Origin: an uncultured Johnsonella sp.
GTDB lineage: Bacteria > Bacillota > Clostridia > Lachnospirales > Lachnospiraceae
Direction: 5' to 3'
Assembly (NCBI GenBank): GCA_900766185.1
Contig: CAAFUL010000109.1
Location: 1 to 10,745 of the forward strand
DNA: 10,745 nucleotides
Notes under the pieces: generated by a model
The model's input: the letters and a program-made list of their open reading frames with translations, nothing else
Told to the model about the DNA's origin: nothing
The model's database searches: none
Shown here: positions 1 to 6,829 of the stretch, in pieces
Position numbering within the stretch: position 1 is the first letter of the stretch
How the letters are laid out: the number at the start of each line of letters is the position of its first letter
Made by a program: the position numbers and the translations under genes

Positions 1-112
1 AAGCTTTGAGAAAGGGTTGCGAGTATGATTGAATTATACGGAGTTTTTTATAAACTAATAACCACAAACTATTATAATTGTTTATGTTGCCAACTTCCCG
101 ACAAACTATTAT
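1..112 (+). repeat. Left copy of a ~112-bp inverted repeat present at both ends of the window
   Basis: Bases 1-112 match the reverse complement of 10631-10742 (position i pairs with 10743-i). I count only six differences, at 15, 87, 96, 102, 106 and 107, and all are transitions. The copy begins with AAGCTT and contains a near-palindrome, AAAC-T-ATTATAAT-T-GTTT (66-83). A 13-bp direct repeat, ACAAACTATTATA, occurs at 64-76 and again at 101-113. It lies just upstream of pfkA, as its partner lies just upstream of the minus-strand gene at the other end, so the repeat has the same orientation relative to each gene. A 31-codon open frame (25-120) runs through it but has only a weak ribosome site. 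It is probably a dispersed multicopy element; the window may end here because assembly broke in the repeat. Confidence 0.9.
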
Positions 113-115
113 ATT
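87..115 (+). promoter_or_regulatory. Candidate pfkA promoter (TTGCCA - 17 bp - TATATT)
   Basis: A -35-like TTGCCA (87-92) and a -10-like TATATT (110-115) are separated by exactly 17 bp, about 50 bp before the pfkA start. The -35 element lies inside the terminal repeat. A second weaker pair lies wholly inside the repeat, TTTATA (47-52) and TATTAT (70-75), also 17 bp apart. This is based only on hexamer match and spacing. Confidence 0.45.
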
Positions 116-163
116 TATAAGTGATCAATTGTAAACAGAGTTTCTAAAATCATAGGAGGTTAT

Positions 164-1138
164 ATGTCAAAGAAGATAAAGACTATAGGCGTTCTTACCA
201 GTGGCGGTGATGCCCCGGGTATGAATGCCGCAATAAGGGGCGTAGTTCGTACCGCAATACATAGTGAACTTAAGGTCAAGGGCATTATGAGAGGCTATGC
301 AGGTCTTTTACAGGAAGAAATTATAGATATGGACGCAGTCAGCGTCAGTGATATTATAGATAGAGGCGGCACCATACTTTATACTGCAAGATGCCCTGAA
401 TTTACTACGGAAGAGGGTCAAAAAAAGGCGGCGGAGATTTGTAAAAAACATAATATAGATGCGGTAGTGGTTATAGGAGGTGACGGATCGTTTAGGGGTG
501 CAGGAAAACTTGCAGACTTCGGAATAGCTACTATGGGTATACCGGGAACTATAGATCTTGATATATCCTGCTCGGACTATACAATAGGCTTTGATACTGC
601 GGTCAATACTGCCATGCAGGCAATAGATAAGGTAAGAGATACTTCCACTTCACATGAAAGATGCAGCATAATAGAGGTTATGGGAAGAAATGCCGGATAT
701 ATAGCGCTGTGGTGCGGTTTTGCAAACGGAGCTGAAGACATACTTATACCTGAAAAATACGATGGAAATGAGCAGGAGCTTATAAATAAAATAATAGAGA
801 ATAAAAAAAGAGGTAAAAAGCATTATATAATAATAAATGCTGAGGGCATAGGGCACTCAACCTCCATGTCAAGAAGAATAGAGGCGGCAACAGGTGTGGA
901 GACCCGTGCTACAATACTCGGATATATGCAAAGAGGAGGAGCGCCTACCTGTAAGGATAGGGTATATGCCTCTATTATGGGTGCCAAGGCGGTACAACTG
1001 CTCTTAGAAGGAAAAAGAAATAGGCTTATAGCATATAGAAACGGTGAGTTTTGTGATATAGATATACAGGAAGGTTTGGCAATGAAAAAGTTCATACCTG
1101 AGGATCAGTATGAAATAAGCAAGCTTTTAGTCAGATAG
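164..1138 (+). CDS. pfkA: 6-phosphofructokinase (ATP-dependent type), PfkA family
   Basis: Cytoplasmic glycolytic enzyme that phosphorylates fructose 6-phosphate to fructose 1,6-bisphosphate. At 324 aa it has the usual bacterial length of about 320. The N-terminus carries TSGGDAPGMNAAIR (residues 12-25), the nucleotide loop is GGDGS (105-109), and VMGR (172-175) and a QRGGAPT stretch supply sugar-phosphate contacts. Gly108 and Gly128 stand where pyrophosphate-dependent enzymes have Asp and Lys, so ATP use is expected. The catalytic loop reads TIDLD (129-133): the catalytic and metal-associated Asp residues (131, 133) are kept, but the usual Asn between them is Leu (codon CTT, two substitutions from an Asn codon). 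The start is set by AGGAGG at 154-159. It is followed by 171 bp without a gene, so it is probably monocistronic. It may be a lineage-specific paralogue. Confidence 0.95.
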   Translation: MSKKIKTIGVLTSGGDAPGMNAAIRGVVRTAIHSELKVKGIMRGYAGLLQEEIIDMDAVSVSDIIDRGGTILYTARCPEFTTEEGQKKAAEICKKHNIDAVVVIGGDGSFRGAGKLADFGIATMGIPGTIDLDISCSDYTIGFDTAVNTAMQAIDKVRDTSTSHERCSIIEVMGRNAGYIALWCGFANGAEDILIPEKYDGNEQELINKIIENKKRGKKHYIIINAEGIGHSTSMSRRIEAATGVETRATILGYMQRGGAPTCKDRVYASIMGAKAVQLLLEGKRNRLIAYRNGEFCDIDIQEGLAMKKFIPEDQYEISKLLVR

Positions 1139-1162
1139 AAGTAACATATTTGTCAATTAACC

Positions 1163-1191
1163 TTGAAGCATTTTATATAAAGTGCTATTAT
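1163..1191 (+). promoter_or_regulatory. Candidate promoter for the aminopeptidase gene, overlapping a weak hairpin
   Basis: TTGAAG (1163-1168) and TATTAT (1186-1191) are 17 bp apart, about 120 bp before the aminopeptidase start. The spacer and flanks also form a 20-bp near-palindrome (1167-1186) with arms AGCATTTT and AAAGTGCT, one pair being a G-U in RNA. It is followed by ATTATTATAG, so it could instead be a weak terminator for pfkA. I cannot tell the two apart from sequence. Confidence 0.35.
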
Positions 1192-1309
1192 TATAGTATA
1201 AAAAATATCCTGTAAACCGATAGTTTGTATACAGAATTAACAATGTTCAATAGCTGGTTTATTAATACAAATTTCAGGTACAAGGTAAAATATAAGGAGG
1301 TACACACCT

Positions 1310-3097
1310 ATGAAGGTAAGTGAACGCATTGCAAAGCTTAGAGAGCTTATGAAGTCAAGGGGCGTAGATTTTTATATAGTGCCTACAGCAGACTTTCATC
1401 AAAGTGAGTATGTAGGAGAACATTTTAAGGCAAGAGCCTTTATAACAGGCTTTACAGGTTCAGCAGGAACGGCAGTTATAACTTTAGATGAGGTAAAACT
1501 TTGGACAGACGGAAGGTATTTCCTACAGGCAGGAAAGCAGCTTGAAGGCAGCGGAGTAGATCTTATGAAGATGGGACAGCCGGGAGTGCCGACCATAAGT
1601 GAGTATCTTACAAAGGAAGTAAAAAGCGGCAAGGCAATAGGTGTTGACGGAAGAGTTATCACTATGGCTGAAGGTATGGACTATGCACAAATAGCAAAGG
1701 ATGCCGGTGCTAAACTTGTATATGACCTTGACTTAATAGATGAGGTTTGGACTGACAGACCTCTTATGTCTAAAGAGCCGGCTTTTGCACTTGAGCTTAA
1801 GTATGCAGGAGAAAGTACCGCTGATAAACTTAAGAGAATAAGAGAGTTTATGAGTGAGCACGGTGCGGACAAGCATGTACTTACCACCTTGGACGATATA
1901 TGCTGGACTCTTAATATAAGAGGAAATGATATAGAATTCTTCCCATTACTTCTTTCATATGCAATTATAGATAAGGATAGCGTACTCCTTTATATAGATG
2001 AATCAAAGCTTAGTGAAGATATTAAGAAGACACTTGCAAAGGACAATGTTGTATTAAAGCCTTACAATGACATTTACGAAGATATTAAGAAAATAAGTGT
2101 TGAAAAGGGACTGCTCTTAGACTCAGGTAAGCTTAACTATGCACTTTATTGCAATATACCTGAATCTGTTGCAAAGGTAGACAAGCAAAATCCGGAGATT
2201 TTATTCAAGGCAATAAAGAATAAGGTTGAGATAGAGAATATAAAGAAGGCTCAGATAAAAGACAGTGTAGCCCATATCAAATTTATGAAGTGGCTTAAGG
2301 AGAATGTATCTAAAGAAAAGATTACCGAGATGTCAGCTTCAGATAAGCTTGACGAGTTTAGAGCTAAGATGGGTAACTTTATAAGACCGAGCTTTGAGCC
2401 TATATGCGCTTTTGGGGAACATGGTGCTATAGTACACTATACATCAAAGCCTGAGACTAACTCAGAGCTTAAAGAAGGCTCATTATTCCTTACAGATACC
2501 GGAGCAGGTTTCCTTGAGGGTTCAACAGATATTACAAGAACCTATGCTTTGGGAGAAGTTCCTGACATAGTTAAAGAACATTTTACCTTGGTGCTTATAG
2601 CTAATTTGAGATTAGGTCATGCTAAGTTTAAGAAGGGATGTAATTCTACAAACCTTGATATGTATACAAGAATGCCTTTCTGGGACAGGGGACTTGACTA
2701 TAACCACGGTACAGGACACGGTGTAGGCTACCTTCTTAATATCCATGAAGGTCCTTCAGGAATCAGATGGCAGTATAGACCGGGAGATTCCCATCCTTTT
2801 GAGCCGGGTATGATTATAACCAATGAGCCGGGACTTTACATAGCAGGTTCACATGGAATAAGACTTGAAAATGAGATTCTTGTAAGAGAAGCTGAAAATA
2901 ATGAATACGGTCAATTCTTAGACTTTGAGACAATTACCTATGTACCTATGGATCTTGATGCGGTTAAGAAAGAAATCATGAATGAAGTAGAAATCAAACT
3001 TCTTAACGAGTATCATGCACAGGTATATGAAAAGACCAAGGATTACTTAAATGATGAGGAAAAAGAGTGGCTTAAGAAGTATACAAGAAGTATATAA
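1310..3097 (+). CDS. Xaa-Pro aminopeptidase, three-domain M24B (creatinase-fold) metallopeptidase
   Basis: Removes the N-terminal residue from peptides whose second residue is proline; expected to be cytosolic, since no signal peptide is visible. At 595 aa it has the long three-domain form of cytosolic aminopeptidase P: a creatinase N-terminal domain (about 1-130), a second like domain (about 155-310), the M24 catalytic domain (about 315-535) and a C-terminal extension. All five dinuclear-metal ligands can be placed: Asp396 (DTGAG), Asp407 (TDITRT), His470 (HGTGHG), Glu506 (NEPG) and Glu520 (IRLEN). Candidate catalytic histidines are His376, His466 and His479. The start has a strong site, AAGGAGG, about 7 bp upstream. 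It probably acts with other peptidases in peptide and proline salvage. The M24B assignment is secure; I give no symbol because naming varies. Confidence 0.95.
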   Translation: MKVSERIAKLRELMKSRGVDFYIVPTADFHQSEYVGEHFKARAFITGFTGSAGTAVITLDEVKLWTDGRYFLQAGKQLEGSGVDLMKMGQPGVPTISEYLTKEVKSGKAIGVDGRVITMAEGMDYAQIAKDAGAKLVYDLDLIDEVWTDRPLMSKEPAFALELKYAGESTADKLKRIREFMSEHGADKHVLTTLDDICWTLNIRGNDIEFFPLLLSYAIIDKDSVLLYIDESKLSEDIKKTLAKDNVVLKPYNDIYEDIKKISVEKGLLLDSGKLNYALYCNIPESVAKVDKQNPEILFKAIKNKVEIENIKKAQIKDSVAHIKFMKWLKENVSKEKITEMSASDKLDEFRAKMGNFIRPSFEPICAFGEHGAIVHYTSKPETNSELKEGSLFLTDTGAGFLEGSTDITRTYALGEVPDIVKEHFTLVLIANLRLGHAKFKKGCNSTNLDMYTRMPFWDRGLDYNHGTGHGVGYLLNIHEGPSGIRWQYRPGDSHPFEPGMIITNEPGLYIAGSHGIRLENEILVREAENNEYGQFLDFETITYVPMDLDAVKKEIMNEVEIKLLNEYHAQVYEKTKDYLNDEEKEWLKKYTRSI

Positions 3098-3126
3098 GTA
3101 TTGTTAATTTAATAAGTACACATATG

Positions 3127-3222
3127 GGGCTGTTGCAAAATAGAGTTCAGGTACAGGATGTAGATGCATTTTAGCAGAATATCATCTATGGCTTGTATGA
3201 AAATCTTAAAATGCAACAGCCC
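3127..3222 (+). terminator. Long-loop hairpin with GGGCTGTTGCA arms, probable terminator
   Basis: GGGCTGTTGCA (3127-3137) is the exact complement of TGCAACAGCCC (3212-3222), which is followed by TTTT. This fits an intrinsic terminator after the aminopeptidase, though the loop is 74 nt. A second inverted pair, TGCATTTTA (3165-3173) and TAAAATGCA (3207-3215), shares the bases 3212-3215 with the first, so the two stems cannot both form fully. The outer arm resembles insertion-sequence ends of the GGGCTGTTGCAAA kind, so a decayed miniature element is an alternative. I see no target-site duplication. Confidence 0.55.
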
Positions 3223-3241
3223 TTTTAAAAATCAAAAGAAG

Positions 3242-3247
3242 AAGGAG
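3242..3247 (+). promoter_or_regulatory. Ribosome binding site that sets the dsdA start
   Basis: AAGGAG lies 6 bp before the ATG at 3254. The in-frame ATG at 3164 lies inside the hairpin, has no ribosome site, and would add 30 residues not typical of the family. Confidence 0.8.
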
Positions 3248-3253
3248 AAGGCA

Positions 3254-4543
3254 ATGCTTGATAAAATAAAAAAGGCTGAGGAAATACTTTGGCTAAACCC
3301 CAAACTTTCAAAGAAAGAGGAGTTAAAAAAAGCAAAACTTAGTGAAAAAGATGTAGAGGAGGCTTCAAAAAGACTTGAGAAGTTCGCTCCGCTGATTATG
3401 CACTATTTTCCTGAAACTGTTACTTCTAAGGGGATAATAGAGTCTCCTTTAAGTATGATCTCAAATATGAAGGATTTTTTAAATCAGGAGTTTTGCAAAA
3501 ATCATCCTATACAGGGAAAACTTTACTTAAAAAGAGATTCCGATTTGGCTGTAGCAGGGTCGGTTAAGGCAAGAGGCGGCATTTACGAAGTGTTAAAACA
3601 CAGTGAGGAATTGGCACTCAGTAAGGGCTTATTAAAAAGTGAAGATGATGATTATATGAAGCTGGCTTCAAAAGAAGGAAGAGAGTTTTTTGCCAAATAT
3701 AAGATACAGGTGGGCTCTACCGGAAACTTAGGCATGAGTATAGGTATTATGAGTGCGGCTATAGGTTATGAAGCCATAGTGCATATGTCAGCTGATGCAA
3801 AGCAGTGGAAAAAAGACCTTTTAAGAAGCAGGGGAGTTACGGTCATAGAGTATAGCGGAGACTACAGCGAGGCGGTTGAGCAAGGTAGAAAACTCTCAGA
3901 CATGGATGAATACAGCTATTTTGTAGATGATGAAAACTCTAAAGAGCTTTTCCTCGGTTACTCCGTAGCCGGAGAAAGACTGGCAGCCCAGCTTAAGGAG
4001 CAGGATATAGTTGTAGACAGCAAGCATCCGCTTTTTGTATACATACCTTGTGGAGTGGGTGGTGCTCCGGGCGGAATAGTATTCGGACTTAAACTTTTAT
4101 TTGGCGATAATGTGCATTGTTTCTTTGAAGAACCCACTCAAGCTCCCTGTATGGTTCTTGGTATGCTTACAGGAAAGTATGAGCAGATCAGTGTGCAGGA
4201 TGTGGGACTGACAGGAATTACACAGGCAGACGGACTTGCGGTAGGCAGATGCTCAGGTCTTGTATCAAGACTTATGGACGAGAGGCTTAGCGGAGAAATC
4301 ACTGTTAAAGATGAAAGACTTATACCTTATATGAAGGGGCTTTGGGAAAGTGAGCATATATTTATAGAGCCCAGCTCCTGTGCAGGTTTCCATGGAGTTA
4401 CTGCACTTTTTAATTTTGAAGAGGGCAGAAGGTATATTGAAGAAAAGGGGCTTAAAGAGTGTATGGATAATGCTGCTCATATTGTCTGGGCAACAGGCGG
4501 AAGCTTGGTGCCGGAAGATGTGAGGAAGGAGATGTTGAAATAA
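3254..4543 (+). CDS. dsdA: D-serine ammonia-lyase (D-serine dehydratase), DsdA family
   Basis: PLP-dependent enzyme of fold type II that converts D-serine to pyruvate and ammonia, used for detoxification and as a carbon and nitrogen source. From the ATG at 3254 the protein is 429 aa, close to the ~440 aa of the E. coli enzyme. Visible hallmarks are the Schiff-base lysine Lys105 in GSVKARGG, the phosphate-binding STGNLG loop (155-160), and a CGVGGAPGG glycine-rich stretch (266-274), followed by conserved blocks EEPTQAP and ADGLAVGR. The frame also opens upstream to 3164, but that start is inside a hairpin and lacks a ribosome site. No DsdC-type LysR regulator or D-serine permease is adjacent, unlike the enterobacterial dsd locus. 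It is separated from the aminopeptidase by a hairpin, so it may depend on read-through or an unrecognised promoter. Confidence 0.95.
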   Translation: MLDKIKKAEEILWLNPKLSKKEELKKAKLSEKDVEEASKRLEKFAPLIMHYFPETVTSKGIIESPLSMISNMKDFLNQEFCKNHPIQGKLYLKRDSDLAVAGSVKARGGIYEVLKHSEELALSKGLLKSEDDDYMKLASKEGREFFAKYKIQVGSTGNLGMSIGIMSAAIGYEAIVHMSADAKQWKKDLLRSRGVTVIEYSGDYSEAVEQGRKLSDMDEYSYFVDDENSKELFLGYSVAGERLAAQLKEQDIVVDSKHPLFVYIPCGVGGAPGGIVFGLKLLFGDNVHCFFEEPTQAPCMVLGMLTGKYEQISVQDVGLTGITQADGLAVGRCSGLVSRLMDERLSGEITVKDERLIPYMKGLWESEHIFIEPSSCAGFHGVTALFNFEEGRRYIEEKGLKECMDNAAHIVWATGGSLVPEDVRKEMLK

Positions 4544-4556
4544 GGTTAGCTAAGGG

Positions 4557-4749
4557 TGAAAGCTCCTTGTACCGCAATCTTACTCGCAGGACTTTTCACA
4601 AATCTTTGTCCGGTTTTACGCAGGCTGCAAAACTTAACTTGCCCACTAAAAGACGGTGGGCTGCGTTCAAACAAGTCCTCGCCTGCTTAACCGGACTTGA
4701 TTTGCAAAAGTCCTAAGCGCTAAAAAGATTGCGATATAAGGAGCTTTCA
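4557..4749. repeat. 193-nt imperfect palindrome (large cruciform or structured RNA)
   Basis: This stretch folds on itself along its whole length. Pairing arms, outer to inner: TGAAAGCTCCTT (4557-4568) with 4738-4749; CGCAATCTT (4573-4581) with 4725-4733; AGGACTTTT (4588-4596) with 4706-4714; CAAATC (4599-4604) with 4699-4704; GTCCGGTT (4608-4615) with 4689-4696; GCAGGC (4620-4625) with 4681-4686; and an apical GCCCAC (4641-4646) with GTGGGC (4656-4661). The outermost 25 bp pair with no gap. An alternative local hairpin, CAAGTCC (4672-4678) with GGACTTG (4693-4699), competes with the long fold. It begins 14 bp after the dsdA stop and holds no convincing gene. No U-tract follows, so it is not a classic terminator. 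A dispersed palindromic element or a non-coding RNA are both possible. Confidence 0.85.
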
Positions 4750-4827
4750 TTATACTCTCAAAAATTAATGAATGTTTAATGATGTTATGATTTGCCAAGT
4801 AGTATAATAGGTGCTTAAGTTTAAGTT

Positions 4828-4856
4828 TTGACAGATATTGAATCAGCGTATATTTT
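4828..4856 (+). promoter_or_regulatory. Candidate promoter for the two-component operon (TTGACA - 17 bp - TATTTT)
   Basis: A perfect -35 hexamer TTGACA (4828-4833) is followed after 17 bp by TATTTT (4851-4856), with TATATT (4849-4854) as an alternative at 15 bp. It lies about 60 bp before the response-regulator start. A further TATAAT at 4869-4874 has no good -35. The consensus -35 suggests basal, activator-independent expression. I found no TTACA-N4-TGTAA operator in this gap. Confidence 0.5.
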
Positions 4857-4916
4857 TATGAAGGTTGATATAATAGGATATTCTGTAAACTTGTATTAAT
4901 AACACAGGAGAGTTGT

Positions 4917-5603
4917 ATGACTTTTAAGATATGTATGATTGAAGATGATTCGGATTTGGCAAATGTTGTAAAGGAGCATCTTGTAAGGTATGATTTTGAG
5001 GTTTTTATTTGCGAAGATTTTAAAAATATAGATAAGTTTGTTGAAAGCCTAAGCCCCAGTCTGATTTTGCTTGATATTAATATTCCGTACTATGACGGAT
5101 TTTACTGGTGTAATGAAATCAGAAAAATAACAAAAGTGCCCATTATATTTATGTCTGCAAGAACGGAAGATTATGATCAGGTCAGAGCTATTATGAGCGG
5201 AGGGGATGACTATGTTACAAAGCCTTTTTCACATGAACTTTTGCTTGCGAAGGTCAATTCCCAGCTTAGGAGGGCTTATGGTGAGTACTCAGGTGGTGAA
5301 ACGGCAGTTGAACTGGGAGATTGCTCTTTTAACAAGCTCAGGTTCACATTAAAATGCAAGGATAATCAAATAGATCTGGCAAAGAATGAGGCTATATTAG
5401 TAGCTGTTTTATTTGAAAGCTACCCTAATGTAGTAAGTCGTGAAAAGATACTTTCCGAGATTTGGGACAGCGATATGTTTGTAGAAGAAAATACCCTGAA
5501 TGTAACCATAAGCAGGGTAAGGAAAAAGCTTAAGGATCTGGAGTCCAAATTAAAGGTAATAACTGTAAGAGGTATGGGCTACAAGGTGGATTATGAAGAA
5601 TAA
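4917..5603 (+). CDS. OmpR/PhoB-family response regulator, BceR-like
   Basis: Cytoplasmic DNA-binding regulator of 228 aa. The receiver domain (about 3-115) has the acidic pair Glu9/Asp10 with Asp11, the phosphoacceptor Asp53 (LLLDINIP), Ser80 (MSAR) and Lys102 (TKPF). The C-terminal winged-helix domain (about 130-226) has the usual NVTISRVRKKL recognition-helix block and the VRGMGYKV wing. The start is supported by AGGAGAG (4906-4912). It overlaps the kinase gene by 11 bp, indicating translational coupling and a cognate pair. With the downstream kinase lacking an extracellular domain and a BceAB-type transporter, it is best read as the regulator that switches on the transporter genes. The inverted repeat at 6762-6775 is its probable target. 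The ligand or antibiotic cannot be told from sequence. Confidence 0.92.
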   Translation: MTFKICMIEDDSDLANVVKEHLVRYDFEVFICEDFKNIDKFVESLSPSLILLDINIPYYDGFYWCNEIRKITKVPIIFMSARTEDYDQVRAIMSGGDDYVTKPFSHELLLAKVNSQLRRAYGEYSGGETAVELGDCSFNKLRFTLKCKDNQIDLAKNEAILVAVLFESYPNVVSREKILSEIWDSDMFVEENTLNVTISRVRKKLKDLESKLKVITVRGMGYKVDYEE

Positions 5604-6582
5604 AAGTGCGTTAAAGTTGTTTATCATGGATAATGGTTTCTTGTGTCTGGTAGTATTATTAACGCAAATATTTTTCTTTGGAATCTTATTTTTTATCAAA
5701 GGAATCTGGTTTGAAGAGATTTTCTATTTCGGATTTTTAGTATTTTTTATGCTGGCTTTATTTATTTTGATCAGATTTTATAAAACAGGTAGAGTATACG
5801 AAAAATTTTTGCTAAAAAGCAAACTTTTGAATGATTATTTAATCGAATATCCAAGGAGTGCATTTGAAGAAGAGTATAATCTGATGATTGAAGAAATGAT
5901 AAAAAATAATAGCGATAGGGAGATAGAGCAAAAGCAGGACAAGAAGCTGCAAAAGGTTATGATATACAGATTTGTGCATCAGATGAAGACTCCCTTATCG
6001 GTACTGAAACTTATTTGCGAAAATCACAGTGAAGAAGAGGATTATAAAAAAATTGGCAGAAATGTTAATACTATAGAGTATAACCTGAATCAAATACTTA
6101 ATATTTATAGGTTGGACGAGTTTAAGAATGATTTTGTATCTGAAAAGGTATTGCTCAAAAATATCTGTAAAGAATGTATTAACGGATTAAAAGATTATTT
6201 TATCTCATCCAAGATTTATCCGAAGCTTAATATTAATGAGGATATCTATGTATATTCGGACTCCAAATGGCTAAAATTAATTATTCATCAAATTCTTACT
6301 AATGCTATAAAATACAGTAACAGCGGACAAACTGTAAGCGTAATAGCAAAAAAGGAAGATGATAAGGTCTATCTTTCAATTACTGATACGGGGGTAGGTA
6401 TAGAAAAGGCGGATCTAAGAAGTATTTTTGAATTGTTTTATATAGGAAAGAATGGAAGGAATAATGCAGACTCCAGTGGAATAGGGCTTTACATTGTAAA
6501 AAGAGTAAGCGAATATTTGGGGCATAAAGTGGAAGTAGAGTCAAAGATAGGTAAGGGAACGAAGATGACAATCATATTTTAG
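5593..6582 (+). CDS. Intramembrane-sensing histidine kinase, BceS-like
   Basis: Membrane sensor kinase of 329 aa. Two hydrophobic segments (about 16-36 and 43-62) are joined by only a handful of residues (around KGIWFEE), so there is no extracellular sensor domain; kinases of this type take their signal from a partner transporter. A linker and coiled region follow to about residue 120, then the dimerisation and phosphotransfer motif FVHQMKTPLS with His129. The ATPase domain shows the N box (Asn237), G1 (DTGVG, Asp265-Gly269), an F-box-like FELFYIGKNG and G2 (SSGIGLYIV, about 294-302). It starts inside the end of the regulator gene, with AGGTGG (5584-5589) only 3 bp before the ATG. A terminator-like hairpin lies about 170 bp after its stop. 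Confidence 0.92.
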   Translation: MKNKSALKLFIMDNGFLCLVVLLTQIFFFGILFFIKGIWFEEIFYFGFLVFFMLALFILIRFYKTGRVYEKFLLKSKLLNDYLIEYPRSAFEEEYNLMIEEMIKNNSDREIEQKQDKKLQKVMIYRFVHQMKTPLSVLKLICENHSEEEDYKKIGRNVNTIEYNLNQILNIYRLDEFKNDFVSEKVLLKNICKECINGLKDYFISSKIYPKLNINEDIYVYSDSKWLKLIIHQILTNAIKYSNSGQTVSVIAKKEDDKVYLSITDTGVGIEKADLRSIFELFYIGKNGRNNADSSGIGLYIVKRVSEYLGHKVEVESKIGKGTKMTIIF

Positions 6583-6589
6583 GTAAATG

Positions 6590-6704
6590 GCTGCCGGAAT
6601 CATTATTTTGCTATCTGAAGTATTGATTTTTTAATATACCGATCCGATTTTTAGTGTGGGAAGTTTAAGTAAAAGAACAGACCGTTACTTAGTATACCGG
6701 CAGC
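6590..6704. repeat. Inverted repeat GCTGCCGG / CCGGCAGC in the kinase-ATPase gap
   Basis: GCTGCCGG (6590-6597), starting 7 bp after the kinase stop, is perfectly complementary to CCGGCAGC (6697-6704). Between the arms is 99 nt of AT-rich sequence with a smaller AAGTAA (6667-6672) / TTACTT (6685-6690) pair. A second TGCCGG occurs at 6856-6861 and could pair with the same CCGGCA. I see no convincing gene here. Function is unknown. Confidence 0.5.
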
Positions 6705-6752
6705 AAAAGACAGTTTGAAGGCTTGTTACAGTATAATTATCAGTTATAAGCA

Positions 6753-6805
6753 CCGCTAATATTACAAAAATGTAAGCTTATGTAATATTGGCGGATTTTT
6801 ATTTT
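6753..6805 (+). terminator. Intrinsic terminator-like hairpin between kinase and ABC ATPase genes
   Basis: CCGCTAATATTACA (6753-6766) pairs with TGTAATATTGGCGG (6781-6794): 14 pairs, one of them G-U, with a 14-nt loop. It is followed directly by ATTTTTATTTT. This is a strong intrinsic-terminator layout for transcripts leaving the kinase gene and would separate sensor and transporter operons. The left arm also carries half of the candidate operator. Confidence 0.8.
6762..6775. promoter_or_regulatory. Candidate BceR-type operator, TTACA-AAAA-TGTAA
   Basis: A perfect inverted repeat with a 4-bp spacer lies 153 bp before the ATPase start. The form TNACA-N4-TGTAA is the consensus I recall for BceR-like regulators of peptide-resistance transporters; that comparison is from memory. 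Position upstream of a gene pair that such a regulator should control supports the reading. Against it, the sequence is also part of a terminator-like stem, so some symmetry could be structural. Confidence 0.6.
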
Positions 6806-6823
6806 ACTCTTTACTTGTTAGAA

Positions 6824-6829
6824 TATATT
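6824..6829 (+). promoter_or_regulatory. Candidate -10 element of the transporter operon
   Basis: TATATT lies about 100 bp before the ATPase start and about 58 bp downstream of the operator centre. No acceptable -35 hexamer sits 16-18 bp upstream (the sequence there is T-rich), as expected for an activator-dependent promoter. Weak evidence on its own. Confidence 0.3.

Noticed and set aside
164..1138. Pyrophosphate-dependent phosphofructokinase
   Set aside because: Gly108 and Gly128 are the ATP-type residues; the pyrophosphate type would have Asp and Lys.
1220..1228. ATAGTTTGT, inverse of part of the terminal repeat (ACAAACTAT), before the aminopeptidase
   Set aside because: Only 9 bp in AT-rich DNA; chance occurrence is likely.
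3164..3253. Upstream in-frame ATG extending dsdA by 30 residues
   Set aside because: It lies inside the hairpin, lacks a ribosome site, and the added residues do not resemble the family; AAGGAG supports the ATG at 3254.
4557..4749. Integron attC site or retron RNA as explanation of the large palindrome
   Set aside because: I find no RYYYAAC/GTTRRRY core pair at the ends, and neither an integrase nor a reverse transcriptase gene in the window.
6587..6634. 15-codon hydrophobic frame just after the kinase stop
   Set aside because: Very short and no credible ribosome site; the region is better explained by an inverted repeat.
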